Positions 1-8,839 are shown, counted from the first letter of the stretch. The stretch: 64,000 nt of DNA from Sphingobium fontiphilum (GCF_014196635.1 NZ_JACIEB010000008.1:62001-126000), one strand, 5' to 3'. Program-made: numbers and translations. The notes: generated by a model not told the origin, from the sequence alone.

Positions 1-1068
1 ATCATCGGCGCAGGCTGCGCTTCGGCGCTGGTGCTGGGCTGGGGCGCGCTGACCCTGGGCATGATCGCCGACAGCGCAGGCGTGGCGCGCGACCGCGCCG
101 CCCTCACCCAACAAGGTCAGGCCGTCGCCAGCAAGGCCAAGGCCGTGAACGCCTACCGCCAGTCGGTCGACGAACTGGCCGACGACCTTGAAGCGCGCCA
201 GGACTTCATGGAAGACATCTACCGCAGCCATTTCGGCGCCGACGCCGACAAGGGCAAGGACGCGGTTGTCGGTCAGGACGATCGGAAGAAGGCGGAACCG
301 GCGAAGAAAGCCGCCACATTGTCGGCCCGCATCAGCGAAGCGCCGGGCGCAGCGCCGCTGCTGCGGATCGAGCAGCGCCAGCACCGGTTCGCCGCGCTGC
401 TGACCGACGCCGTCCGCCGCCGCGCCGACAAGGCCGCCGCCGCCATCCGCAGTTTTGGCCTCAACCCCGACGCGCTCGCCCGCAACGCCGCGCGGGCGCA
501 GGGCGGCCCCTTCGTGCCGTGGAAGGGCGACCGTGACGCGCTGACCGAAGATCTCAGGGCGCTGGCCGTCGCGCTCGACCGGATGGAGTTCCTTGAACGC
601 ACGCTCGTCGCCATCCCGTCGGGCCAGCCGACCGCCGCGCCGATGCTGACCAGTTCCTACGGCTATCGCCGCGATCCGTTCAACGGCCGCCCCGCCTTCC
701 ACGCCGGCCTCGATTTTCCCGGCCGCTATGGCCAGCCCATCCTTTCGGCCGCACGCGGCCGGGTCAGCTATGTCGGCCAGCGTCAGGGCTATGGCAATGT
801 GGTCGAGGTCGACCATGGCAATGGCCTGATGACCCGTTACGCCCACCTGTCCGGCTTTGGCGCCCGCGTCGGCCAGTCGGTGGCGCGCGGAGACGCAATC
901 GGCCGCATGGGCTCCACCGGCCGGTCGACCGGCACCCACCTGCATTTCGAAGTTCGCCTGAACGGTCAGGCGATCAACCCCCGCCGCTTTCTGGAGGCCC
1001 GCCAAGATGTTCTCCAAATCCAGCAAACCGCCAAAGCCCGCTTCGCCGATGTCGGCAACCGGGGGTAA
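1..1068 (+). CDS. M23 family metallopeptidase (LytM domain), 5' end outside window
   Basis: Likely a membrane-anchored periplasmic peptidoglycan endopeptidase. The reading frame is open from base 1, so the true start lies upstream; the visible N-terminus is hydrophobic and looks like the end of a membrane anchor. Counting from the GTG at 31, a helical region (residues about 25-190) precedes the LytM domain at about 205-320. Zinc-site motifs are HAGLDF (H224, D228) and THLHFE (H303, H305), with YAHLS (H272) between them, so the enzyme looks catalytically competent. The bactofilin gene starts inside the 3' end of this gene (62-nt overlap), which suggests translational coupling and a joint role in cell-shape or local wall remodelling. 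Confidence 0.9.
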   Translation: MIGAGCASALVLGWGALTLGMIADSAGVARDRAALTQQGQAVASKAKAVNAYRQSVDELADDLEARQDFMEDIYRSHFGADADKGKDAVVGQDDRKKAEPAKKAATLSARISEAPGAAPLLRIEQRQHRFAALLTDAVRRRADKAAAAIRSFGLNPDALARNAARAQGGPFVPWKGDRDALTEDLRALAVALDRMEFLERTLVAIPSGQPTAAPMLTSSYGYRRDPFNGRPAFHAGLDFPGRYGQPILSAARGRVSYVGQRQGYGNVVEVDHGNGLMTRYAHLSGFGARVGQSVARGDAIGRMGSTGRSTGTHLHFEVRLNGQAINPRRFLEARQDVLQIQQTAKARFADVGNRG

Positions 1069-1432
1069 GAACACGCCCTTCTCGCTCATCGGCGGGGATG
1101 TCGTCATCACCGGCAATATCAGCGCGTCGGTCGACCTGCATATCGATGGAAAGGTCGAAGGCGACATTGAATGCGCCGCGCTGGTGCAGGGGCCAGACAG
1201 CACCATTCGCGGCCATGTCACGGCGCGCGCGGCGCGGCTGGCGGGCCTTGTCGACGGGTCGATCACGGCCGAGGAACTGGTGCTGGAAAGCAGCGCGCGC
1301 GTGACCGGCGACGTGCGTTACGAACGCATCACCATCGCTGCGGGCGGTCGCATCGACGGCCATTTCGCCCACCGCGATACTGAAACGACCACCGGCGAGC
1401 TTAAACTGATCGCCAGCGACAAGAGCGCCTGA
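1007..1432 (+). CDS. Bactofilin (polymer-forming cytoskeletal protein)
   Basis: 141-residue bactofilin. The core at about residues 25-120 is the repetitive right-handed beta-helix pattern (ISASVDLHIDGKVEGDI, then STIRGHVTARAARLAGLVDG), flanked by short disordered ends rich in Ser, Lys and Pro, as is normal for the family. Bactofilins form nucleotide-independent filaments at the inner membrane and recruit wall enzymes. The gene overlaps the upstream M23 peptidase by 62 nt in another frame; peptidase-bactofilin pairs are known shape modules, for example CcmA with Csd1 in Helicobacter. The ATG at 1007 follows a GGAGG-type ribosome site inside the peptidase gene. Confidence 0.92.
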   Translation: MFSKSSKPPKPASPMSATGGKNTPFSLIGGDVVITGNISASVDLHIDGKVEGDIECAALVQGPDSTIRGHVTARAARLAGLVDGSITAEELVLESSARVTGDVRYERITIAAGGRIDGHFAHRDTETTTGELKLIASDKSA

Positions 1433-1509
1433 CAGCATTCCCCTAACGGCATTTGTCACTGGAGCCGCGCCTGCCCCGCCCCTAATCCGGCGGAAAGGAG
1501 GGCACCGCC

Positions 1510-1623
1510 ATGGAATATCCCGATTACTGGCAGGATGTGCGCCGTTTTCTGATCGGCCTCGCCATTGGCGGCATCGCTATCGGCCTGATGACCCTGTTCA
1601 ACATCGACTGGATCCCGAATTGA
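1510..1623 (+). CDS. Small single-pass membrane protein, 37 aa
   Basis: A short frame with a strong ribosome site (AAGGAGG about 8 nt before the ATG). The 37-residue product has an acidic/aromatic N-terminus (MEYPDYWQDVRRF), one hydrophobic helix rich in Gly, Ile and Leu at about residues 14-31, and a short C-terminus ending DWIPN. This is what a genuine small inner-membrane protein looks like. It lies 77 nt after bactofilin, so it may be co-transcribed with the wall-remodelling pair, and it ends 6 nt before the convergent comM gene. No family was recognised. Confidence 0.6.
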   Translation: MEYPDYWQDVRRFLIGLAIGGIAIGLMTLFNIDWIPN

Positions 1624-1629
1624 GCCGGG

Positions 1630-3138
1630 TCAATTGACCGGCGCGCGCCGCCGGTAACTCAGCGCCTCGGCGACATGGATGCGCGCCACCTGTTCCGCCC
1701 CCGCCAGATCCGCGATGGTGCGCGCCACCCGCAATATTCTCGTATAGCCGCGCGCCGACAATTTCATCGCCACCGCCGCCTGCGCCAGCAGGTCGCGCCC
1801 CGCCGCATCCGGCCCGGCGACCGACTCCAGCCGCTCGCCATCGACTTCCGCATTGGTGCGCGTGGCCGTGCCCGCATAGCGCGCCGTCTGGACCGCGCGC
1901 GCCGACGCCACCCGCGCCGCCACCTCCGCCGATCCTTCCGTCGGGGGCGGCAGCACCAGGTCGGCCGCGCTCACCGCATTGACCTCCACATGCAGGTCGA
2001 TGCGATCGAGCAGCGGCCCGGACAGGCGGGTCTGATAGTCGACCGCGCAGCGCGGCGCGCGCGAGCAGGCGAGCGCCGGATCGGCCAGATGGCCACAGCG
2101 ACACGGGTTCATCGCCGCGATCAACTGCACCCGTGCGGGAAAGGTGACATGGGCGTTGGCCCGCGCAACGCTCACCTGCCCCGTTTCCAGCGGCTGGCGC
2201 AGCGAATCGAGCACCGCGCGCTGAAACTCCGGCAGTTCGTCGAGGAACAGCACGCCCAGATGGGCAAGGCTCACTTCCCCCGGCCGCGCGCGCAGCCCGC
2301 CGCCCACCAGCGCCGCCATCGACGCGCTGTGATGCGGCGCGCGGAACGGGCGGGCGCGGCTGATCCGTCCCCCCTCCAGCAGCCCGGCAACGCTCGCCAC
2401 CATGGAGCTTTCCAGCGCCTCGGCCGGAGTCATTTCCGGCAATATGCCCGGCAGGCAACTGGCCATCAGCGATTTGCCCGCCCCCGGCGGCCCGACCATC
2501 AACAAATTGTGGCCACCCGCCGCGGCGATCTCCAGCGCGCGCTTGGCGACCTCCTGCCCCTTCACCTGCCGCAGATCGGCGGTCCGCACGGGCGGATCGA
2601 CGGCGCCCGGCTGCGGCGCGCCGAGCACCGCTACGCCCTTGAAATGATTGAGCAGCGTCAGCAGGTCGGGCGCGGCGGCGACATCGACATTGCCCGCCCA
2701 GGCCGCCTCCGCCCCCTGCGCCGCCGGACAGATCAGCCCCATCTCCCTGCCCCCGGCATGGAGCGCGGCGAGCAGCACGCCGGGCGTCGGCATGATCCGC
2801 CCGTCCAGCCCCAGTTCACCCACGACGACAAACCCCGCCAGCGTCTCCGCGTCGATCACCCCCATCGCCCCCAACAGCGCCAACGCGATCGGCAGGTCGA
2901 AATGCGACCCTTCCTTGGGCAGGTCGGCGGGCGACAGGTTGACGGTGATGCGCTTGGGCGGCAACGACAGGCCGATGGCGGCAATGGCGTTGCGCACCCG
3001 TTCCCGGCTTTCGGCCACCGCCTTGTCGGGCAGGCCGACGAGGATGAAATTGGGCAGGCCGGAAACAAGCTGGCACTGCACCTCCACCGCGCGCGCCTCC
3101 AGCCCCAGATAGGCGACCGTCGCAACCGTCGAAACCAA
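1630..3138 (-). CDS. comM: YifB/ComM family Mg-chelatase-like AAA+ ATPase
   Basis: 502 residues, the usual length for YifB/ComM. The N-terminal ChlI-like domain (about 1-190) carries the family-typical GLPDKAVAESRERVRNAI and SPADLPKEGSHFDLP. The AAA+ module follows with Walker A GPPGAGKS and Walker B LFLDELPEF, then MNPCRCG. The C-terminal Mg-chelatase domain has the ARGYTRILRVARTIADLAG helix. In Vibrio and relatives ComM is a hexameric helicase that helps branch migration during natural transformation; the role here is inferred from family. It is convergent with the 37-aa gene and divergent from the Fe-S protein gene. Confidence 0.93.
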   Translation of the reverse strand: MVSTVATVAYLGLEARAVEVQCQLVSGLPNFILVGLPDKAVAESRERVRNAIAAIGLSLPPKRITVNLSPADLPKEGSHFDLPIALALLGAMGVIDAETLAGFVVVGELGLDGRIMPTPGVLLAALHAGGREMGLICPAAQGAEAAWAGNVDVAAAPDLLTLLNHFKGVAVLGAPQPGAVDPPVRTADLRQVKGQEVAKRALEIAAAGGHNLLMVGPPGAGKSLMASCLPGILPEMTPAEALESSMVASVAGLLEGGRISRARPFRAPHHSASMAALVGGGLRARPGEVSLAHLGVLFLDELPEFQRAVLDSLRQPLETGQVSVARANAHVTFPARVQLIAAMNPCRCGHLADPALACSRAPRCAVDYQTRLSGPLLDRIDLHVEVNAVSAADLVLPPPTEGSAEVAARVASARAVQTARYAGTATRTNAEVDGERLESVAGPDAAGRDLLAQAAVAMKLSARGYTRILRVARTIADLAGAEQVARIHVAEALSYRRRAPVN

Positions 3139-3242
3139 ACCGATCCCCCTTCACCCCGTTGCCCCGGCAGCTTGGGCAGCGATGGCATGGAAGTCGAGCG
3201 CTTTGTTGGCGCGACCGCGCAGGATCGGCTAAGGACAGGGCC

Positions 3243-3779
3243 ATGACCCGCTTCACCGTCAACGACCGGCCCGTCCATTATCGCATGGACCCGGACACGC
3301 CCCTGCTCTGGGCCCTGCGCGACGCATCGAACCTGACCGGCGCCAAATATGGCTGCGGCACCGGCGATTGCGGGGCCTGCACCGTCGACATAGATGGCGA
3401 GGCGACACGATCCTGCCAGATCAGCATCGCCCAGGCCGAGGGACGCTTCGTCACCACCATAGAGGCGCTGTCGCCCGATCGCGGCCATCCGGTGCAACAG
3501 GCCTTTGCCGCCGACAATGTGTCGCAATGCGGCTATTGCATCCCCGGCGTCATCATGGCGGCGCAGGCGCTGCTCCGGCGCACCAACGACCCCAGCGACG
3601 AACAGATCGACGCCGCGATCACCAACATCTGCCGCTGCGGCGTCTATCCCCGGCTGCGCGGCGCCATCAAGCGCGCGGGCCGGATCATGCGCGGCGAGGA
3701 ACAGGTCGCCGCCGCCCCCCCGCCCGGCATCGCGCCGGAGGATGCGGCGCGCGCCGTGCCGGCCCTCGGCAAGCGCTGA
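3243..3779 (+). CDS. (2Fe-2S)-binding small subunit, isoquinoline 1-oxidoreductase (IorA) type, without its large subunit
   Basis: 178 residues with the two-domain layout of the xanthine oxidase-family Fe-S subunit. A plant-ferredoxin [2Fe-2S] domain (about 1-75) has the YGCGTGDCGACTVDIDG cluster and a later Cys (RSCQIS); an all-helical [2Fe-2S] domain follows, with SQCGYCIPG and NICRCGVYPRL. The C-terminal tail is Ala/Pro-rich. The ATG at 3243 is chosen because the ferredoxin fold begins immediately after it. These subunits normally pass electrons from a molybdopterin large subunit encoded next door. None is here: the next gene is an unrelated RcnB-like protein 194 nt on. It may use a partner encoded elsewhere. 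Confidence 0.9.
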   Translation: MTRFTVNDRPVHYRMDPDTPLLWALRDASNLTGAKYGCGTGDCGACTVDIDGEATRSCQISIAQAEGRFVTTIEALSPDRGHPVQQAFAADNVSQCGYCIPGVIMAAQALLRRTNDPSDEQIDAAITNICRCGVYPRLRGAIKRAGRIMRGEEQVAAAPPPGIAPEDAARAVPALGKR

Positions 3780-3972
3780 CGCTTCTCCCGAACCGATGGC
3801 CCCGGCGCTGCCCACGCTGGCGCTGCACGCCCCGCGCGGGCGCCCGAAGCGGGCATGGCGCGAATCTTTCAGAATGCTGACAGGATAATTCAGCAAGTCG
3901 TCATCGACAGGCGCATAGAAGAACGGACATGACGGGATGCAGGATGCCCGGTTTGGGAAAGGCGAAACGCCG

Positions 3973-4893
3973 ATGTTCAGGAAATGGATGCTGGCCGGTC
4001 TGATGACCGCCACGATTTTGGGCGGGGTCGCACCCGCCTATGCGCAGCGCGGCGAAGATCGCCGCGGCGACGGCCGCCGGTCGGAAGGACGCGTCGAACA
4101 GACCCGGCCGCAGGGCAACCATAATATGCGCGGCAATTGGAACCAGGCGCAACAGCGCCCGGCTCCCCAGCGCCAGACGCCGGTTCAGCCGCAGGTTCGT
4201 GCGCAGGCTCAGGTTCGGGCGCAGGACGATCAGCGCCGGTGGCAGGCCCGGCCCGCGCCGCAGCAGCGCGTAACGCCCCCGCAACAGGGCGATAACCGCG
4301 TCTGGGATCGGGGCGAACGCGCCCGCGAGCATCGTCAGGACTGGCGACAGGAAAAACGGGATGATCGCCGCGAAGGGCGCGGGGATCGGCGCGAGGATCG
4401 GCAGGACTGGCGGCAGGATCGCCGGGACGACCGCCGCGACTGGCGCGAGGATCGCCGCGACGACCGCCGCGACTGGCGGCAGGACCGCCGCGACGAATGG
4501 CGCAACGACCAGCGCCGCGACGAATGGCGCCGCGATCAGGCCCGCCGCTACAGCGACCGCGACCGCTGGAACAGCCAGCGCCGCTGGGACAATCGCTGGC
4601 GCGCCGAACGCCGCTATGACTGGAACAGCTATCGCACCCAGTATCGGGAACGCTATCGGCTGGGCCGCTATTATGCGCCGCGCGGATGGGATTATGGCTA
4701 TCGCCGCTTCTCGATCGGCTTTTTCCTGAGCAACATGCTCTACAGCAATAACTACTGGATCAACGACCCCTATTATTATCGCCTGCCGCCCGCTTATGGC
4801 ACGCTGCGCTGGGTGCGTTATTATGACGACGCGCTGCTGGTCGACATTCGCGACGGTTATGTCGTCGACGTGATCCACAATTTCTTCTGGTAA
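3973..4893 (+). CDS. RcnB-like periplasmic protein with long Asp/Arg repeat region
   Basis: 306 residues from the ATG at 3973. That start places a clean signal peptide (MFRKWMLAGLMTATILGGVA ending AYAQ) at the N-terminus; an upstream in-frame ATG at 3937 would bury it. A Gln/Arg/Pro-rich stretch is followed by a charged repeat block (about residues 110-215) built from DWRQDRRDD-like units. The C-terminus (about 225-306) matches the RcnB family pattern, ending LLVDIRDGYVVDVIHNFFW. Escherichia coli RcnB helps control periplasmic Ni/Co, but most alphaproteobacterial RcnB-like proteins are uncharacterised. The repeats are low-complexity coding sequence. A strong terminator follows at 4923. Confidence 0.85.
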   Translation: MFRKWMLAGLMTATILGGVAPAYAQRGEDRRGDGRRSEGRVEQTRPQGNHNMRGNWNQAQQRPAPQRQTPVQPQVRAQAQVRAQDDQRRWQARPAPQQRVTPPQQGDNRVWDRGERAREHRQDWRQEKRDDRREGRGDRREDRQDWRQDRRDDRRDWREDRRDDRRDWRQDRRDEWRNDQRRDEWRRDQARRYSDRDRWNSQRRWDNRWRAERRYDWNSYRTQYRERYRLGRYYAPRGWDYGYRRFSIGFFLSNMLYSNNYWINDPYYYRLPPAYGTLRWVRYYDDALLVDIRDGYVVDVIHNFFW

Positions 4894-4922
4894 GCCATCC
4901 TGAACTGGCCTTCAGGAATACT

Positions 4923-4958
4923 GGCCCGGGGCGTCGCAACCCCGGGCCTCTCTTTTTT
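4923..4958 (+). terminator. Rho-independent terminator after the first RcnB-like gene
   Basis: A perfect 9-bp stem GGCCCGGGG / CCCCGGGCC (4923-4931 and 4940-4948) with an 8-nt loop, followed by TCTCTTTTTT. It begins 30 nt after the stop codon of the RcnB-like gene and separates it from the oxygenase gene downstream. Confidence 0.88.
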
Positions 4959-5019
4959 CGATTCCTCGCATGGCTTTACCGTTGCCTGCGCCGACAGGCC
5001 GATGGCAGGAAAGAGGCAT

Positions 5020-5700
5020 ATGGACAGTAAAACCCCCGACGATGGCGGCGCGGCATCGCCCGCCCGCGCCGCGATGAGCGCAAAGGTGCGCGAGCGGCTG
5101 AACCGCAACCCGATGGTCAGCCGGATCGAAACGCCGCTGATCGACATGTACGTCCGCCATGATTTCGCTTCGGCGCAGGAATGCGCGCGGCTGCGCGAAC
5201 TGATCGACGCAGACGCCCAGCCGTCATCGCTGTTCGCGGGCAGCGCCAGCCCGGATTGGCGCACCAGCTCCAGCTGTCATCTTGATCCGTGGGAAGCGAC
5301 GGTGGAGGCGGTCAGCGACCGGATCTGCGCCCTCATGGGCTTGGCCCCCGCCCTGGGCGAAACATTGCAGGGCCAACGCTATCATGTCGGCCAGCAATAT
5401 AAGGCCCATTATGATTTTTTCCCGGTCAATACCGATTACTGGCCACGGATGCGCGACAGCGGCGGCCAGCGGTGCTGGACCGCGATGGTCTATCTGTCCG
5501 GCGTCGCAGCGGGCGGCGAAACCCATTTCCCCCATGCCGGGTTCATGGTGCCCCCGCGCGAGGGCATGTTGCTGGTCTGGAGCAACCTGACGGCCGACGG
5601 CGCGCCCAATGAAAAGACCGCCCACGCCGCCTTGCCGGTGGCTGTGGGGACGAAATATGTCGTCACCAAATGGTTCCGCGAACGGCCCTGGACGCCGTGA
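5020..5700 (+). CDS. 2OG-Fe(II) oxygenase, prolyl 4-hydroxylase-like
   Basis: 226 residues. The catalytic double-stranded beta-helix occupies about residues 100-225: QYKAHYDFF supplies the H-x-D iron pair, AGGETHFPHAG is the family-typical turn, and the distal His with the 2OG-binding basic residue lies in AHAALPVAVGTKYVVTKWF. The last strand ends FRERPW, common in bacterial P4H proteins. I prefer the ATG at 5020, preceded by AGGAAAGAGG, over an in-frame ATG at 5002. It has no signal peptide and is probably cytosolic. It sits between two RcnB-like genes; the substrate cannot be read from sequence. Confidence 0.88.
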   Translation: MDSKTPDDGGAASPARAAMSAKVRERLNRNPMVSRIETPLIDMYVRHDFASAQECARLRELIDADAQPSSLFAGSASPDWRTSSSCHLDPWEATVEAVSDRICALMGLAPALGETLQGQRYHVGQQYKAHYDFFPVNTDYWPRMRDSGGQRCWTAMVYLSGVAAGGETHFPHAGFMVPPREGMLLVWSNLTADGAPNEKTAHAALPVAVGTKYVVTKWFRERPWTP

Positions 5701-5875
5701 CGCCGCGCATCCGCGCCGATTACACTTTGCGACATAAATGACTGAAAGCTGACGCCGCCATTCCCCACCCGTTCAGCGACGCAGCGCCATAAGGGGCCTG
5801 TTGACGCGGCCCGGACGGAACCGCCCGCCGCCGTCATCCCGAATGAACAGCCCATGGCTGAAAAGGAGACAGGCA

Positions 5876-6346
5876 ATGCGTAAGATCATTCTTCTGGGCC
5901 TGATGGCCGCCGCGATCATGCCCGCCAGCGCGATGGCGCAATCGGCCGGGGAGCTTCGCCGCGACCGCCAGGACATCCGCCAGGAACAGCGCGACCTGCG
6001 CGACGCCCGGCGTTACGGCGACCGCCGCGACGTGCGCGAGGAATGGCGCGATTATCGCCGCGCGAAGCAGGAATATCGCGAGGATTGGCGCGATTATCGC
6101 CGCACCCACCGCAGCGTCTATCGCGCCGGGCGCTGGACCGCCCCCTTCCGTTATCATAGCTGGCGGGCGGGCGCAGTGATCCGCCCCTCTCATTACAGCT
6201 CGCGCTATTATATCGCCGATCCCTATCGCTATCGCCTGCCCCGTCCGGCGGCCAATCTGCGCTGGGTCCGTCACTATAACGACGTGCTGCTGGTCAACAT
6301 CCGCACCGGCCGCGTGGTCGATGTGCATCGCGGCTTCTTCTGGTAA
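5876..6346 (+). CDS. RcnB-like periplasmic protein, second copy
   Basis: 156 residues from the ATG at 5876, which has an AAAGGAG site 8 nt upstream and starts a good signal peptide (MRKIILLGLMAAAIMPASAM). A shorter Asp/Arg/Tyr-rich repeat zone (RRDRQDIRQEQRDLRDARR) precedes the RcnB-like C-terminal domain, which ends LLVNIRTGRVVDVHRGFFW. This is nearly the same ending as the first copy 1.5 kb upstream, so the two look like paralogues with very different linker lengths. It is followed by a strong terminator and appears monocistronic. Confidence 0.85.
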   Translation: MRKIILLGLMAAAIMPASAMAQSAGELRRDRQDIRQEQRDLRDARRYGDRRDVREEWRDYRRAKQEYREDWRDYRRTHRSVYRAGRWTAPFRYHSWRAGAVIRPSHYSSRYYIADPYRYRLPRPAANLRWVRHYNDVLLVNIRTGRVVDVHRGFFW

Positions 6347-6373
6347 GACGGCCCCCCTTCCATCCAAAGGAAA

Positions 6374-6407
6374 GGCGGCTTCGGTTCTGTCCGAAGCCGC
6401 CTTTTTT
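6374..6407 (+). terminator. Rho-independent terminator after the second RcnB-like gene
   Basis: A perfect 11-bp stem GGCGGCTTCGG / CCGAAGCCGCC (6374-6384 and 6391-6401), loop TTCTGT, then six T. It starts 27 nt after the stop codon. The rest of the gap to 6584 shows no further gene or clear site. Confidence 0.93.
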
Positions 6408-6584
6408 GAAGGGACGGGGGTTCAAGAAGACTACCCCCCTTGGCCGCGCCGCTCGTTTCCGCGCCGCGCGGCCGATGGCGCGCTTTGCAGCGGCGCCATC
6501 AGTCCGAAAGGGGGTGGACTGAAGTGGCAAACGCGATCGCCTGCCGAAAGTTCCCGTTACAACCGCTGAAATCGGACGCCTGAA

Positions 6585-8165
6585 TCAGGCCAGCGCGTCG
6601 GCGATCAGCTTGCGGCTGTTCTCCACCCCGTAAAGCGCGATGAAGCTGCCCATGCGCGGCCCCTGGTCGGCACCCAGCAATGTCTGGTACAGCGCCTTGA
6701 ACCAGTCGCGCAGTTGTTCGAACCCGTAATGCGGGTCCTTGCCGATTTCATAGACGATATTCTGGATCTCGTCGGCGGTGGCGTCGTCCGGCAGGGCGGC
6801 AAGCTGCGCGTCCAGCTCGCGCAGCGCCGCCGCCTCATTCTCCTCCGGCTTGCGGCGCTGGAGCGTCGGGGCGATGAAATCGCGATTATAGGCCAGCGCG
6901 CAACCCACCAGCGTATCGAGCGCGGGATGGCTCTCGCGCGTGACGCCGGGGGCATAATTGGCCAGATAGGCCCAAACCTGGTCGCGCGTGGCGTCGCCGC
7001 CCATCACGCCGACCAGGTTCAGCAACAGGCCATAGCTGACCGGCATTCCTTCGGCCGGAACCGCGCCATTATGGATATGGTAGACCGGGTTGCCCAGTTG
7101 CTTGTCGACCGGCTGGGCCGCGTAATTGCCGCGAAACTGCTCATATTCGTCGACCGCGCGCGGGATGACGCCGATATGCAGTTGCTTGGCGCTTTTCGGC
7201 TCGCGATAGGCATAGAAGGCCAGGCTTTCCTGCGACCCGTAGGTCAGCCATTCCTCCAGGCTCAGGCCATTGCCCTTGGACTTGGAAATCTTCTCGCCCT
7301 TTTCGTCGAGGAACATTTCATAGATGAGGCCCTCGGGCTTCCGCCCGCCCAGCACCTGCGCGATCTTGCCCGACTGCACGCCGCTGTCGGTCAGGTCCTT
7401 GCCATACATTTCATAATCGACGCCCAGCGCGACCCAGCGCATCGCCCAGTCGACCTTCCACTGCAATTTGGCGCCGCCGCCCAGGATGCAATGTTCGACG
7501 GTCTCGCCTTCATCCTGAAAGCGGATGAGGCCTGCGTCCGCGTCGACCACCTCGACCGGCACCTGCAAAACGACACCGCTATTCGCGCTGATCGGCAGCA
7601 CGGGGGAATAGGTAGCCGCGCGCTCCGCCCGCAGCGTCGGCAGCATGATGTCCATGATCGCCTGATAATGGCGCAGCACGCCGCGCAGCGCATCGTCGAA
7701 CGCGCCGGACCGATATTGCTGCGTCGAACTGCGGAAATCATAATCGAAGCCGAACCGGTCCAGAAAATCGCGCAGCATCGCATTGTTGTGATGCGCGAAG
7801 CTCTCAAATTTGCCGAAAGGATCGGGGATGGCGGTCAACGGCTTGCCCAGATGTTCGCGCAGCATATCCTGATGGGGGACATTGTCGGGCACCTTGCGCA
7901 GCCCGTCCATATCGTCGGAAAAGGCGATCAGGCGCGTGGGAATATCCGACATCGTCTCGAACGCGCGGCGCACCATCGTCGTGCGCAGCACTTCGTTGAA
8001 TGTGCCGATATGCGGCAGGCCCGACGGGCCATAGCCGGTTTCGAACAGCACATGCCCCTTGGCGGGCGGCGCCTTGTCATAGCGTTTGAGCAGCTTGCGC
8101 GCTTCTTCAAAGGGCCAGGCCTTGGACGAAAGCGCCGATGCGCGCAAAGTGTCGGAAACAGTCAT
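6585..8165 (-). CDS. lysK: Class I lysyl-tRNA synthetase
   Basis: 526 residues from the ATG at 8165; a longer frame to 8258 exists, but its extra residues are not typical. It charges tRNA-Lys. Class I signatures are clear: the HIGH-type motif GYGPSGLPHIGTFNEV near the N-terminus, and KISKSKGNGLS for KMSKS. The C-terminal helical anticodon-binding region contains YGFEQLRDWFKALYQTLLG. Most bacteria use class II LysRS; class I occurs in archaea, spirochaetes and many alphaproteobacteria, so this fits the assignment. It is divergent from the PilZ gene at 8307. Confidence 0.95.
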   Translation of the reverse strand: MTVSDTLRASALSSKAWPFEEARKLLKRYDKAPPAKGHVLFETGYGPSGLPHIGTFNEVLRTTMVRRAFETMSDIPTRLIAFSDDMDGLRKVPDNVPHQDMLREHLGKPLTAIPDPFGKFESFAHHNNAMLRDFLDRFGFDYDFRSSTQQYRSGAFDDALRGVLRHYQAIMDIMLPTLRAERAATYSPVLPISANSGVVLQVPVEVVDADAGLIRFQDEGETVEHCILGGGAKLQWKVDWAMRWVALGVDYEMYGKDLTDSGVQSGKIAQVLGGRKPEGLIYEMFLDEKGEKISKSKGNGLSLEEWLTYGSQESLAFYAYREPKSAKQLHIGVIPRAVDEYEQFRGNYAAQPVDKQLGNPVYHIHNGAVPAEGMPVSYGLLLNLVGVMGGDATRDQVWAYLANYAPGVTRESHPALDTLVGCALAYNRDFIAPTLQRRKPEENEAAALRELDAQLAALPDDATADEIQNIVYEIGKDPHYGFEQLRDWFKALYQTLLGADQGPRMGSFIALYGVENSRKLIADALA

Positions 8166-8306
8166 GTCCAGCCCCCTAGCTGCCCACGCGCGCTGAGAAA
8201 AGGCCCTTTGCGGCTGGCGACTTACCAGAATCCCCGGAAAATCGCGCGCGACTTTCAAACTTCGTTAACCCTGCTGGTTGATAATTTCCTCTCATCTGGA
8301 GGCGTG

Positions 8307-8678
8307 ATGAAGATCAACCGAAGCCACGACAGAGTCGTCGTCGACATTCCCATTGTCATAACGACGGTGCTCGAAAGCCTGGAAGGGACGATCATCGACC
8401 TGTCCGAAGGCGGCGCGCAGGTGGTGGGTTGCAGCCTGCCGCCGCTGAGCCAGTGTCAGGTCGATCTGGACGGCGATGTCGTCTTCGGCGCGGTGCGCTG
8501 GTCGGAAATCGACCGCATGGGCATCCGTTTCCTCTTCCCCATCCATGAAGGCCCGCTCTTCGATCATCTGCGGACCGCGCGGATCATGCAGCGCGCCCCC
8601 GTCGCCTATCAGACGCGCACCGCCGCTCAACCGCGCCTGATGGTCGCTGGCGCAGGCTTTGGCCGCCGCCGCGCCTGA
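8307..8678 (+). CDS. PilZ domain protein
   Basis: 123 residues from the ATG at 8307, just after CTGGAGG (8296-8302). The sequence follows the PilZ pattern: an early basic stretch (RSHDRVVVDIPIVI), the central DLSEGGAQV corresponding to the D/NxSxxG motif, and GIRFLFPIHEGP near the end. The N-terminal RxxxR motif is imperfect, so c-di-GMP binding is uncertain. The C-terminal 30 residues are basic and probably disordered. It is divergent from lysK and followed by the tRNA-Ala gene on the other strand. Confidence 0.75.
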   Translation: MKINRSHDRVVVDIPIVITTVLESLEGTIIDLSEGGAQVVGCSLPPLSQCQVDLDGDVVFGAVRWSEIDRMGIRFLFPIHEGPLFDHLRTARIMQRAPVAYQTRTAAQPRLMVAGAGFGRRRA

Positions 8679-8763
8679 CGCAATCGCCAACAATATCCTG
8701 CCTGCCCGGACGTGAACGCAGCCTCGGGATGAAAATCCCGCAGGCGATGACGCTATTGGGGAT

Positions 8764-8839
<76 letters not shown>

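Noticed and set aside
4380-4620. Tandem short repeats resembling a CRISPR-like array
   Set aside because: The repeats are codon-level Asp/Arg/Trp units within an RcnB-like gene, with no spacers and no Cas genes.
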